Source: CAZSRX01 sp964609675 [NCBI: uncultured Bacteroidota bacterium]
GTDB lineage: Bacteria > CLD3 > SB21
Direction of reading: 5' to 3'
Assembly: GCA_964609675.1 (NCBI GenBank)
Contig: CAZSRX010000003.1
Span: 61,547-125,546, forward strand
DNA length: 64,000 nucleotides
Shown here: positions 45,896-54,721 of the stretch, one piece after another
Position numbering within the stretch: position 1 is the first letter of the stretch
Layout: the number at the start of each line of letters is the position of its first letter
The notes under the pieces: model-generated
Told to the model about the DNA's origin: nothing
What the model saw: only the letters and a program-made list of their open reading frames with translations
The model's database searches: none
Translations under genes and position numbers: made by a program

Positions 45896-46900
45896 TTATC
45901 TGCGGTTTCTTGTTACATACAAATAAAGAAGATAGGCCGATAGTATAGAGGTGGTGTAGCCTAAGATAGTAAAAAATGTTTTTATCGTGAATTTCTTCGC
46001 GGGGACGAAAACAATATCGCTGGGTTCCAGCAGAGGCACCTGACCGCCTTTGGCCTTAAGTACTTTTTCGATGTCAACGATTTCTTCCGTCTGGGCCGCG
46101 CCGATTCTCCGGATGAGTTTGACATTACGGATGGAAGCGTCGTCCTTAGGCCCCCCGGCTAGGAATATAACATCGATCAAGTTGGCGCCGGGGAAAAGTT
46201 CATAGTTTCCGGGCCGGTTGACGGCGCCCAGCACATTAACGAATACCGCGCCATAGATGGAGGGCACAAATATGACGTCGCCGTTACGCAGGGGCGGCAG
46301 TTTACTGATATCGCCGGTTTCTACGATCAGAGTGACCATCGGCACAACCTGCTCTTCCCGGAAGCCAGTTTCCGGATTGATGCGGATCAGTTTGGTTTTA
46401 TCCAGGTCGCTGCGGGCATTTGCCCCGCCGGCGGTCGCAATTGCTCCCTGCATGGTATGATGCTTGGGAATCCGGTGCGCGCCCGGTTGGTTAACCTGGC
46501 CGAGAACGATGACTTCGATTTCCTCAAGTTCAGAAAAACCGGTCAGGACTTCTGCGCGGCCGCCGATATATTGCGTAAGCCGGGCTGAAATAATGCGGTT
46601 CAGCTGTTCCAGAGTCATGCCGTCCACTTTGATGTCCTTCATAAACGGATATTTGATAGTGCCGTCAGGCTCGACCCGGACTTCCTTGGGTAGTTCGTCA
46701 TGCCCGTAAACCGTTATCTGAAGATTATCGCCGGGCAGAATCTTCCGTTTGGAAGGCTGTAATTTATCCAGTCGTATGCCGGAGGTGTCAACCGTTAGAT
46801 TATTCTGAGTATGAGCAACCCATGGCAGACCCAGGGTTAACGCCATCATGATAGCATACAGGATTATTTTGTTTTCTTTCTTTGTCATGGTGATAAGCAT
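45896..46900 (-). CDS. wza: Polysaccharide export outer-membrane protein (Wza-like)
   Basis: A 334-residue protein. A signal segment (IILYAIMMALTLGLPWVAHT) precedes the polysaccharide export domain (LPGDNLQITVYGHDELPKEVRVEPDGTIKYPFM) and SLBB domains (ITVLGQVNQPGAHRIPK-like, VNVLGAVNRPGNYELFPGANLID). A C-terminal hydrophobic helix (TIKTFFTILGYTTSILSAYLLYLYV) is present, as in Wza relatives of FCB bacteria. No lipobox Cys is visible at the N-terminus. The ATG at 46900 overlaps the stop of the YbhN-like gene by a base; a later ATG at 46888 is also possible. Confidence 0.88.
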   Translation of the reverse strand: MLITMTKKENKIILYAIMMALTLGLPWVAHTQNNLTVDTSGIRLDKLQPSKRKILPGDNLQITVYGHDELPKEVRVEPDGTIKYPFMKDIKVDGMTLEQLNRIISARLTQYIGGRAEVLTGFSELEEIEVIVLGQVNQPGAHRIPKHHTMQGAIATAGGANARSDLDKTKLIRINPETGFREEQVVPMVTLIVETGDISKLPPLRNGDVIFVPSIYGAVFVNVLGAVNRPGNYELFPGANLIDVIFLAGGPKDDASIRNVKLIRRIGAAQTEEIVDIEKVLKAKGGQVPLLEPSDIVFVPAKKFTIKTFFTILGYTTSILSAYLLYLYVTRNRR

Positions 46901-47907
46901 CAATCGTTTTCGTTCATTGGTTGAAACAGTTCTTTGAGATTTAAATTATTTTTAAAATAATAATAGAGACCAATACCGGTTATCGAAATGTAGTTATAAG
47001 CATGGGACAAAATGGCCCAGCCGACGGCCAGTTCCTTGTCCACACGGAACATCAGCAGCCCCTGTTTGGCGATTTCGTGATAGGTGCCGACATATCCGGG
47101 CGCGGCGGGGATCATGATTGCAAACGAGGTAAAAATCATGACTACCGTAGATTCCAATAGGCCGAGCGCATAGGTTATATCCATATTCATTGCATAGAAC
47201 ATGGCCAGAATTGCAAAAATATAAGTGCCCCAGACCACGGCGCTTTGAATAAAAATCACGGACAGAAACTTCCATGATTTGATGAGAGACATGCCGACGA
47301 TAAACGAACGAACAATTTGAGAAATTCTGGCGCTGGATTTTTTCATCCACCGCTGCGAAAAGCGCTCGAGGAATGCAACGGTCGCTTCGGTATGATGCAC
47401 CATCAAATACCAAATCAGAATGCTGACGGCGATAATGATCAGAATAATCACGCTTCCGCTTTTGACCCATAAGGGAAAGGGGAAAAATATCAATGTCAGT
47501 CCGAAAATCATCATCAGGGTTATCACGTCAATCACGCGCTCGATGGCGACCGATCCCATGGAAGCCGAAAAGGAGACGCGTTCCGTCCGTTTCAGGGCTA
47601 TGCCGCGCATAAATTCACCCAGCCGAAAAGGCAGAATGTTATTGACCATAAAACCGATCATAAGCGCCGAAAACATTCTATTGGTTTTAATCCTGGCTAC
47701 CGGCAGCATCAGGTATTGCCACCGAACGGCGCGGAGCCAGCAACTGAAAATATTAATGCCGACCGATGCCAGCACCCAGAAATAATTGACCCGTGTAAAA
47801 GAGTCTATCATTTCCCCGTAATCCACGCCGCGAAGAGCGAGCCAGAGAAAAACCGCGCTGATAAGGATGTTAACCGAGAACCAGATTTTCTTTTTCAAAA
47901 AACGCAA
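46900..47907 (-). CDS. YbhN/UPF0104-family membrane protein (LPG synthase-type transmembrane domain)
   Basis: A 335-residue protein with eight or so transmembrane helices and the pattern LRGVDYGEMIDSFTRVNYFWV, FRLGEFMRGIALKRTERVSFSASMGSVAIERVIDV and AAPGYVGTYHEIAKQGLLMF. This is the lysylphosphatidylglycerol synthase transmembrane-region family (YbhN, UPF0104). The cytoplasmic aminoacyl-transferase domain of MprF is absent. It lies at the head of the polysaccharide genes and 5 bases after the LolA-like gene. A transport or flippase role for lipids is commonly assumed. Confidence 0.85.
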   Translation of the reverse strand: MRFLKKKIWFSVNILISAVFLWLALRGVDYGEMIDSFTRVNYFWVLASVGINIFSCWLRAVRWQYLMLPVARIKTNRMFSALMIGFMVNNILPFRLGEFMRGIALKRTERVSFSASMGSVAIERVIDVITLMMIFGLTLIFFPFPLWVKSGSVIILIIIAVSILIWYLMVHHTEATVAFLERFSQRWMKKSSARISQIVRSFIVGMSLIKSWKFLSVIFIQSAVVWGTYIFAILAMFYAMNMDITYALGLLESTVVMIFTSFAIMIPAAPGYVGTYHEIAKQGLLMFRVDKELAVGWAILSHAYNYISITGIGLYYYFKNNLNLKELFQPMNEND

Positions 47908-47912
47908 TCTCC

Positions 47913-48551
47913 CTATCTTAAATCAATCACATCCATGCCGGATTCGACAGTGAATTGAAACAGCTTCATGTCCAGCGCGGTGTCTATTTGGATATTTGTG
48001 AACTGATAGGTGATCTGATTCCCTTCCAGGTCGGTATATTCAAATTTATCGGCGATCCAGGTATCGGCCGGCACCCAGACTTTCATATTCTGTACGAAAT
48101 CGTCTTTGTCTTTAGGGTACATCTTAAGTACGTATACTTCACGGCCTTTTATGGTTTCGTGCGCAATGACCTCGGCAATGAACTTTTCAAGGTATTCGTA
48201 CATAAAGTACTTCGGCATGAAGAGGCTCTTGCTGTTCTTTTTCAGTTTGTCGATGATGACCTGATTATTGCCCTCAGAGTACTGCCATACGGTTTCGCCG
48301 TTGGTGATGTTGAGTTGCTGCCCGAGTTCGTAGCGAATGTGGTTTTCTTTTTTGAAAAACATTTTACCCTGCAGGCTCTGGCTTTTGCCGGTGAGTTTCC
48401 ATTTGAAGAAATAATCAAACTGCACGGACATATTATCAATGCTTTTGTATTTTTTTTGTACCTTTTTAATGATGGACGGCGCGTCTTCACCCGCATAACA
48501 CCAGGTGTGTCCGACAAAAACCAACAAGGCTAAGAAGATCCGAAAACGCAT
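47913..48551 (-). CDS. lolA: Outer-membrane lipoprotein carrier LolA-like protein
   Basis: A 212-residue periplasmic protein: signal peptide FRIFLALLVFVGHTWCYA, then the LolA fold (IIKKVQKKYKSIDNMSVQFDYFFKW, GKMFFKKENHIRYE, WQYSEGNNQVIID, VWVPADTWIADKFEYTDLEGN). LolA ferries lipoproteins through the periplasm to the outer membrane. The ATG at 48551 has a strong AAGGAG; an upstream in-frame codon at 48605 would add 18 residues without a signal-like start. ftsK lies immediately upstream, an arrangement also seen in many Proteobacteria (ftsK-lolA). Confidence 0.88.
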   Translation of the reverse strand: MRFRIFLALLVFVGHTWCYAGEDAPSIIKKVQKKYKSIDNMSVQFDYFFKWKLTGKSQSLQGKMFFKKENHIRYELGQQLNITNGETVWQYSEGNNQVIIDKLKKNSKSLFMPKYFMYEYLEKFIAEVIAHETIKGREVYVLKMYPKDKDDFVQNMKVWVPADTWIADKFEYTDLEGNQITYQFTNIQIDTALDMKLFQFTVESGMDVIDLR

Positions 48552-48608
48552 GCATAACTCCTTTAAAATAAATTTATTGTACAAAATCCTACCGCTCCTG
48601 TGCATAAT

Positions 48609-51584
48609 TTATACGCGATAACCCGGAATCTGGTCCTCGGTAATAAGCACCTGCCGCGCTTTACTGCCGTCCTGCGCACTGACGACACCGACGCGTTCCA
48701 ACTGGTCGATCAGTTTCGCGGCGCGGGCATAGCCGACACTCAGGCGGCGCTGGAGCAGGGAAGCCGAGCCCTGATTGTATTTTACGACGATTTCCAGCGC
48801 TTCGTTAAACAGGCTGTCAAAATCATTCGGGTTCATTTCGCCGCCCGGTTCGTCCTTCGTTTCCTCCTTCATGACAAAATCCCTGCGTGGGAAAGGCGGC
48901 ATTTTGCTGATAAAGCTGACAATCTGTTCGGTTTCCTGCGTAGAGGTAAAGGCGTTCTGGATGCGTGTCGGCATTTGTCCGGGCGGCAGGTAGAGCATAT
49001 CGCCCTTACCGAGCAGCAGTTCGGCGCCGCCCATATCGAGAATCGTGCGGGAATCAATCTTACTGCGAACCTGATAAGCGATACGCGCCGGAAAATTGGC
49101 TTTGATGAGTCCGGTCAGCACATCCACCGACGGCCGCTGGGTAGCCACGACCAGATGGATGCCTACGGCGCGGGCCATCTGCGCGAGGCGGGTAATGTAG
49201 GTTTCCACTTCGCGCGGCGCCGTCATCATCAGGTCGGCCAGTTCGTCAATAATCGCCACGATGTATTCCAGCTTTTCGTGCGTGAACTTTCCGTCGTCGG
49301 GCAGCGTGCCGTCCTGCCAGCGCTTGTTGTAATCCTCGATGTTGCGCACGTTGGCATGGGCCAGGCGCTCATACCGCATCTCCATTTCTTCCACCAGTGC
49401 CCGCAGCATCAGTTTGGCGTTTTCGGGTTTGGTGATCACGTCTTCAATCAGTTCGCCGGCGGGATTGCGGAGGCAGATCAGGTGATGATTGCGCAAATCG
49501 CGGTACAGCGCCAGTTCCACTTTTTTAGGATCGATGAGAATCAGCTTGACTTCCGACGGATCAAACTGATACAACAGGCTGGTAATGGCCGTATTGATAC
49601 CGACGCTTTTTCCTGAGCCGGTCGTGCCCGCAATCAGCAGATGCGGCATTCGGGAAAGATCCTCAAAATGGATTGTTCCGTCAATGTCCTTGCCGAGGGC
49701 CAGACCCAGTTTGTATTTCTGCTTGACCATCTTGAATGCAGCGTCCTCAAACAGGCTCCGGATCAATACCGGCGACGGTTTGGGTTTGGGAATTTCCACC
49801 TGAATCGTTCCTTTTGCCGTAACCGGAATCATGCGGACCGATTTAACCTTCATGGACAGGGCCAGTTCGTCCTCCAGACCGGTAATTTTGGAAATTTTCA
49901 GTCCTGACGGAAGCTGGAGCTGGTAAATCGCTACGACCGGCCCCCCGTATTCGGTGGCAACCACTTTCGTCTCGATACCGAACTCGTTGAGTGTTCCGAT
50001 GATCTGATGAATTTTATCATCCAGTTCCTTGATATCGCGGTCGGACAATTTTTCTATTTCCCGGGTGGGTTCCAGAAGATCTAAGGAAGGATAACGGTAT
50101 TTGCTTCTGGCAATACGGTTTTCACTGTCGAAATCAATGGTTTTGGACTCTGAGGGTTTCGTCTCTGTGGATTTTTTGTTTTCTTTGATCTTAGTTTTTT
50201 TACCGAACAGTTCATTCACCTCGTCAATCAGCGGTTTGTGCTCCGTAAGCGTTTTCCGGACATCCTCGGCATCCTGTTCCTTAATTTGGTTCTGCGTTGC
50301 GGCCGAAGTTATCGCCGGCGTCGTGTGCAGGGATTCCGACTGTTGTTCCAGTTCGGCCTGTTCTTTATCAAACGCGTCCTGAGCAATGTCGGTAAGATCG
50401 ATGTCGGCATCCGGAATGGCGGATTTCTCGATGACCTGTACTTTTTCTTCGGGAGGTATTGAATTTACGGGTTCGGACTTATTTTCATCGGGGACCGGAT
50501 CGTCGGCTTTTTGGTTGGACGTTTTTCTGCCCAGGAGGTATTCCAGTCCGGTGATTTCAATTTCTTTTTCAAGATAGCCGATGGCTCGGATATCATTCAG
50601 CATCGTGGTGTCCAGGCTGGCGGTGAGTTGCGTGCCGGGAAACCCGACCGATTCCTGATTTGCCTGTATCGGCTTTTCGGTTAACGGTTCGCGAACAGGA
50701 ATGGGTTCGACCGTTTCATTCGTTTTTTCTGATTCGGACAATACAGGGGTTTCAGAGGGTTTGACCGTTACAGGTTCGTTCCGGTCAATTTCCGTCTGGA
50801 GATATTCCGGTTTAAGAGGCTTCTTTTTTTCCTGGGAAGTAATGACCGGCTTCTGAATTTCTTCACGGGAAACCGTTGTCGCTTTATTTTGTACTTCCGA
50901 TGCGAGCCGTTCGTCTTGCCGGCGCCGGAAATTTCTCAACCAGTCAGCCAGAGCGCGGCATACCGACAAGCCGCTCTGACGTATGCTCGGAATAAGATCC
51001 GCGATACTGATGCGCGTGACCAGAATCAGCCACAGCAGGGAAAGCAGGACCCACAGCGTGTAGCAACCGAAGGGATACAACCAATGAATCAGTTGGCGCG
51101 CCAGCAGACCGCCGATGAGACCGCAGGCCGCCCAGTTTATCTCCGAGCCGGTAGAGTTGGGTATGGCGATCCATCCCGAAACGATGATCATGAGGGTGGC
51201 TGTATAAATCGTAAACGGGTTGGCGATCCAGATGCTCCGGTGCGTAAATACCAGCCAGCCCCAGGCAAAGGTGATGACCGGCACCGCCGCCACCGCGTAT
51301 CCGAACGTATAGGTCACGAGCCAATACGAAACATACGCGCCGATGATGCCCATCAGATTGGTCAGCCGGTCGGCCGCATGAAGGCCCCAGATACTGGCCG
51401 GTTGTTCTGCGGGGTTGTGGGAAATGACCGCCAGGATGAGCAGGAGGGAACCGGCCATCAGGAGCAGGCCGAAGATTTCCTCCTTGATTTTAACGCTTAG
51501 CTGCAACCCTCTGGACTTGGATTTGCCCGCCTGCTTGTCGGCCGGGGCCGGCTGCCGCGCGTTATTCTTTTTTCGTGAAGCCAT
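48609..51584 (-). CDS. ftsK: DNA translocase FtsK/SpoIIIE
   Basis: A 991-residue DNA pump that moves chromosome termini through the septum and helps resolve dimers. Four N-terminal transmembrane helices (about residues 30-190) are followed by a long charged linker (about 200-480, rich in Glu, Lys, Pro). The motor has the Walker A segment LIAGTTGSGKSVGINTA and Walker B YIVAIIDELADLMM. The C-terminal winged-helix gamma domain (SASLLQRRLSVGYARAAKLIDQLERVGVV) recognises KOPS-type DNA. The ATG at 51584 is preferred to the in-frame TTG at 51596. It sits 20 bases after gcvT and 57 bases before lolA. Confidence 0.95.
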   Translation of the reverse strand: MASRKKNNARQPAPADKQAGKSKSRGLQLSVKIKEEIFGLLLMAGSLLLILAVISHNPAEQPASIWGLHAADRLTNLMGIIGAYVSYWLVTYTFGYAVAAVPVITFAWGWLVFTHRSIWIANPFTIYTATLMIIVSGWIAIPNSTGSEINWAACGLIGGLLARQLIHWLYPFGCYTLWVLLSLLWLILVTRISIADLIPSIRQSGLSVCRALADWLRNFRRRQDERLASEVQNKATTVSREEIQKPVITSQEKKKPLKPEYLQTEIDRNEPVTVKPSETPVLSESEKTNETVEPIPVREPLTEKPIQANQESVGFPGTQLTASLDTTMLNDIRAIGYLEKEIEITGLEYLLGRKTSNQKADDPVPDENKSEPVNSIPPEEKVQVIEKSAIPDADIDLTDIAQDAFDKEQAELEQQSESLHTTPAITSAATQNQIKEQDAEDVRKTLTEHKPLIDEVNELFGKKTKIKENKKSTETKPSESKTIDFDSENRIARSKYRYPSLDLLEPTREIEKLSDRDIKELDDKIHQIIGTLNEFGIETKVVATEYGGPVVAIYQLQLPSGLKISKITGLEDELALSMKVKSVRMIPVTAKGTIQVEIPKPKPSPVLIRSLFEDAAFKMVKQKYKLGLALGKDIDGTIHFEDLSRMPHLLIAGTTGSGKSVGINTAITSLLYQFDPSEVKLILIDPKKVELALYRDLRNHHLICLRNPAGELIEDVITKPENAKLMLRALVEEMEMRYERLAHANVRNIEDYNKRWQDGTLPDDGKFTHEKLEYIVAIIDELADLMMTAPREVETYITRLAQMARAVGIHLVVATQRPSVDVLTGLIKANFPARIAYQVRSKIDSRTILDMGGAELLLGKGDMLYLPPGQMPTRIQNAFTSTQETEQIVSFISKMPPFPRRDFVMKEETKDEPGGEMNPNDFDSLFNEALEIVVKYNQGSASLLQRRLSVGYARAAKLIDQLERVGVVSAQDGSKARQVLITEDQIPGYRV

Positions 51585-51604
51585 GGAATATACCAAACGC
51601 GTTA

Positions 51605-52723
51605 TTAATCCTTGCTCGGATCGCCGGGATAAAAGGGTGTTTTAACGACACGGGCTTTCAGTTCACGGTTGCGCACGCTGATAGTCAGTTCGGTGCCGAT
51701 TTCGGCCAGGTTCGTTTCCACATACGCCATCGCAATGGCTTTCTGCAAAGACGGCGATACGGTACCGCTGGTAACGTGGCCCACCTTGCGCCCATCCTTA
51801 AAAACCTCATAGCCGTGACGGGCCGGCACTTTACCTTCGATTTCAAGGCCAATCAGCATACGTTTCAGCCCGTTTTCCTTGGCTTTCTGCATCACATCGC
51901 GACCGAGGAAAAATCCTTTATTAAGCTTGGTGATCCATCCGAGGCCGGCTTCGAGCGGGTGCGTGGTTTCGTCAATATCATTCCCGTAGAGACAGTATTT
52001 CATTTCCAGACGCAGCGTATCGCGCGCGCCAAGACCGCAAAGTCCCAGATTGTATTTCTTTCCTTCTTCCATCACCGCGTTCCAGACGGTGTCGGCGTAT
52101 TTTTCATCAAAGTAAAGTTCAAAGCCCAGTTCGCCGGTATAGCCGGTGCGTGAAATGGTCATCGGTACGCCGGCCAGGTCGCCCTCGTCGAACCAGTAGA
52201 AACGGATCTTTGACAGGTCGGTGCGTGTCAGGGCCTGCAAGAGCTTGCGGGAATGCGATCCCTGAACGGCCAGCAGGGCAATGCGGTCGCTGTGATTCTC
52301 CAGCTTTACGTCCGCGGGACAGTGGGATTGCAGCCAGTTAAAGTCTTTTTCGACGTTGGATCCGTTCACGACAAGCATGTATTTGTCCACAAACCGGTAA
52401 ACGATTAGATCGTCCACGATACCGCCGTCTTCTTTGCACATGGCGGAATACTGGGCCTGATGAATGGACAGTTTGGATACGTCGTTGACGGTGGTTTTCT
52501 GCAGAAAGGCCAGAGCGTTATTGCCGCTGACAAAAAATTCGCCCATATGCGAGACATCGAACATACCGACGCCGGTGCGTACCCGCTGGTGCTCGGCTAT
52601 ATCGCCGTCATAACGGATGGGCATCAGAAAACCGGCAAAATCAGCCATTTTGGCTCCGGCGGATACATGTTTATCATAAAATGGGGTTTTTTTGGAAGTC
52701 GTAAGGCCTGATGCGTTTGACAC
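51605..52723 (-). CDS. gcvT: Aminomethyltransferase (glycine cleavage T protein)
   Basis: A 372-residue enzyme that transfers the aminomethyl carbon from the H protein to tetrahydrofolate, releasing ammonia. Conserved blocks are GVGMFDVSHMGEF, DDLIVYRFVDKYMLVVNGSN, SRTGYTGELGFELYF and LGARDTLRLEMKYCLYGNDI. The start is a GTG with an excellent AAGGAGAA site. The other gcv genes (gcvH, gcvP) are not in this window. It leads the minus-strand series gcvT-ftsK-lolA, with a terminator separating it from the aminotransferase gene upstream. Confidence 0.94.
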   Translation of the reverse strand: MSNASGLTTSKKTPFYDKHVSAGAKMADFAGFLMPIRYDGDIAEHQRVRTGVGMFDVSHMGEFFVSGNNALAFLQKTTVNDVSKLSIHQAQYSAMCKEDGGIVDDLIVYRFVDKYMLVVNGSNVEKDFNWLQSHCPADVKLENHSDRIALLAVQGSHSRKLLQALTRTDLSKIRFYWFDEGDLAGVPMTISRTGYTGELGFELYFDEKYADTVWNAVMEEGKKYNLGLCGLGARDTLRLEMKYCLYGNDIDETTHPLEAGLGWITKLNKGFFLGRDVMQKAKENGLKRMLIGLEIEGKVPARHGYEVFKDGRKVGHVTSGTVSPSLQKAIAMAYVETNLAEIGTELTISVRNRELKARVVKTPFYPGDPSKD

Positions 52724-52758
52724 GGTGATTCTCCTTGTTTGATTTATAAAAAGAGGAA

Positions 52759-52780
52759 TCCCGGTTTCATCATACCGGGA
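52759..52780 (-). terminator. Probable terminator of the aminotransferase gene
   Basis: TCCCGGT and ACCGGGA form a 7-bp stem with an 8-base loop. On the minus strand it is followed by TTCCTCTTTTT, as a moderate Rho-independent terminator 40 bases after the aminotransferase stop. Confidence 0.55.
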
Positions 52781-52819
52781 CCCGATTTTGCTTGATACAT
52801 CTGTAATCCGATTTAATAT

Positions 52820-54001
52820 CTATGACAATTTTTCCACGGCTTTTCTGATGTTTTCCAGCGCGATTCGGATGTTTTCAATGGAATTGGCATAGGAAAAACG
52901 CAGGTAGCCTTCGCCGAAGCTGCCGAAGGCTGTGCCGGATAAAGCGGCCACGCCGGCTTCATTCAGCAGGTAATCGGCGAATTTTCTGGAATCCATGCCG
53001 GTGCCGGTGATATTCGGGAACACGTAAAACGCGCCCATGGGCTTGCAACAGGAAATGCCTGGAATGGCATTCAGTCCGTCAACGATTAAATCGCGCCGTT
53101 TGTGAAATTCCGCGACCATTTTGTCCACATCATGCTGGGGCCCCTTAAGGGCTTCCACGCAGGCCTTCTGAACAAACGTCGTGGTGCAGGAATTGCAGTT
53201 GGTAATCAGTCGGGTTACCCAGGCTACCAGTTTCTTGTTCATGACGCCGTACCCCGCACGCCAGCCGGTCATGGCGTAGGTTTTTGAAAAGCCGTCCAGC
53301 AAAATGGTGCGTTCCTTCATGCCGGGGATGGATGCGATGCTGTGATGCTCGCCGTCGTAAATAATCCGGCTGTAAATCTCGTCGGACAAAACATAGCAAT
53401 TATAGGGCCGGATAACTTCGGCAATGTCCTCAAGATCTTTTTTTGTCAGCATGCCGCCCGTAGGATTCTGCGGGGAGTTCAGGACTAGCATTTTAGTTTT
53501 ATGGCTGATTTTATCTTTGAGTTCATTAATATCAAAGCGGAAACATTTATCTTCGCGGATCGGGAGCGGCACCGCTTTGGCGCCGGCGTAATTGATCATG
53601 GATTCATATATCGGATAGCCGGGATTAGGATAGATTGCTTCGTCGCCTTGTTCCAGCACGGCCAGCATTACGTAAAAGATAATCGGTTTACCGCCCGGCG
53701 TTACCACGACTTCATCCGCTTCCACAGGAATGCCTCGTGTCTTACTGATATATTCGGCGATCGCGGAGCGAAGTTCAGGCAGTCCCGGCACGGGGTTATA
53801 ATGCGTCCATCCCTCCCGCAGGGCGGATACGGCTGATTCGACAATATGGGCGGGTGTTGCAAAATCCGGCTCGCCAATCTGCAGATGAATTATTTTTTTA
53901 CCCTGAGCTTCGAGCGCGCGGGCTCTGGCCAGAACCTCAAAAGCCGTCTCTGTACCCAGACGGTTCATCGACTGTGCGGATAATATTGTAAAGCCTGCCA
54001 T
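52820..54001 (-). CDS. Class I/II PLP-dependent aminotransferase (aspartate aminotransferase-like)
   Basis: A 393-residue fold-type I enzyme. Blocks visible are HLQIGEPDFATPAHIVES, PGLPELRSAIAEYISKTRGI, LNSPQNPTGGMLTKKDL, CYVLSDEIYSRIIYDGEHHS and the PLP-lysine segment LLDGFSKTYAMTGWRAGYG. This is the pattern of the archaeal/bacterial I-gamma aspartate/aromatic aminotransferases. The substrate (Asp, aromatic amino acid or alanine) cannot be fixed by eye. It is transcribed alone, ending at the terminator before gcvT. Confidence 0.88.
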   Translation of the reverse strand: MAGFTILSAQSMNRLGTETAFEVLARARALEAQGKKIIHLQIGEPDFATPAHIVESAVSALREGWTHYNPVPGLPELRSAIAEYISKTRGIPVEADEVVVTPGGKPIIFYVMLAVLEQGDEAIYPNPGYPIYESMINYAGAKAVPLPIREDKCFRFDINELKDKISHKTKMLVLNSPQNPTGGMLTKKDLEDIAEVIRPYNCYVLSDEIYSRIIYDGEHHSIASIPGMKERTILLDGFSKTYAMTGWRAGYGVMNKKLVAWVTRLITNCNSCTTTFVQKACVEALKGPQHDVDKMVAEFHKRRDLIVDGLNAIPGISCCKPMGAFYVFPNITGTGMDSRKFADYLLNEAGVAALSGTAFGSFGEGYLRFSYANSIENIRIALENIRKAVEKLS

Positions 54002-54442
54002 ATACGCCTTTCTGTACTAATATGTATAAAATATCAATAGCTTTAAATTTTAGTAATTTTTTAGTGTATAATCAAGAACTTTTGAATATAAATATTTGAT
54101 TATAAATGATTATATTGTTGGGCTTTATGGACATATATGGTTAATCAACGCAATAAGGCCGATAATACTTTGGCGTAACCGCAGACTTATTTATGGCATG
54201 GATTGTCATAAAAACATCAGGAACATGCCTTATCGGCTTTTAATTTCTAAAATACGTCATTCAATCTCAGAGAATTCAGCTCAAGTATTGAACAGGGACC
54301 GGGTCAATCGGGGAATTACAGTTTTTGATAAAACAAAAAGAATTGTAAAGACAATTGCATATCACAGAATAATTTTTTAAGTTGGATTAAACGCTTGCTT
54401 ATCTTCTTAACAGGGTATTAACGTAACTTAATCAGGACCAAC
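54002..54442. other. AT-rich intergenic region between divergent genes
   Basis: These 441 bases separate the aminotransferase and SemiSWEET genes, which point away from each other. A plus-strand open frame of 94 codons (54096-54380) has no ribosome-binding site and no protein-like pattern, so I do not call it a gene. I see no tRNA cloverleaf. TTGCTT and TATTAA 15 bases apart near 54394-54420 may be a weak promoter for the transporter gene. Confidence 0.5.
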
Positions 54443-54706
54443 ATGGATTTGACGTGGATCGGTTTTCTCGCCGGTTTTCTGACCACCGTAGGTTTTATTC
54501 CTCAAGTCATTAAAAGCTATCGTACCAGGCATGTTACGGATGTATCGCTTTTCCAGCCGATAATCCTTCTGACCGGTATGGCGGTATGGATTCTCTACGG
54601 CATTATCCAATCGGATCCGGCCATCATCATTGCCAATGCAATTGCGCTGCTGTTGAATGTTTTTCTGGTTCTTTTGAAAATAAAATATTCCATACCATCA
54701 ACATAA
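54443..54706 (+). CDS. SemiSWEET-type sugar transporter (PQ-loop)
   Basis: An 87-residue protein with three transmembrane helices and the PQ motif in TVGFIPQVIKSYRTRHVTDVS, followed by LLTGMAVWILYGI and ANAIALLLNVFLVLLKI. This matches bacterial SemiSWEETs, which dimerise to carry sugars such as sucrose or glucose by facilitated diffusion. The length is typical. It lies 15 bases upstream of the alpha-2-macroglobulin gene and is probably co-transcribed with it. Confidence 0.92.
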   Translation: MDLTWIGFLAGFLTTVGFIPQVIKSYRTRHVTDVSLFQPIILLTGMAVWILYGIIQSDPAIIIANAIALLLNVFLVLLKIKYSIPST

Positions 54707-54721
54707 TTCAGGGAAAATAAA

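Noticed and set aside
33206-47907. Exosortase (XrtA)-type polysaccharide system
   Set aside because: Deacetylase, acyltransferase-like and Wzc genes fit, but no exosortase or PEP-CTERM sequence is visible in the window.
54096-54380. 94-codon open frame in the intergenic region
   Set aside because: No ribosome-binding site, no family pattern, and composition like non-coding AT-rich DNA.
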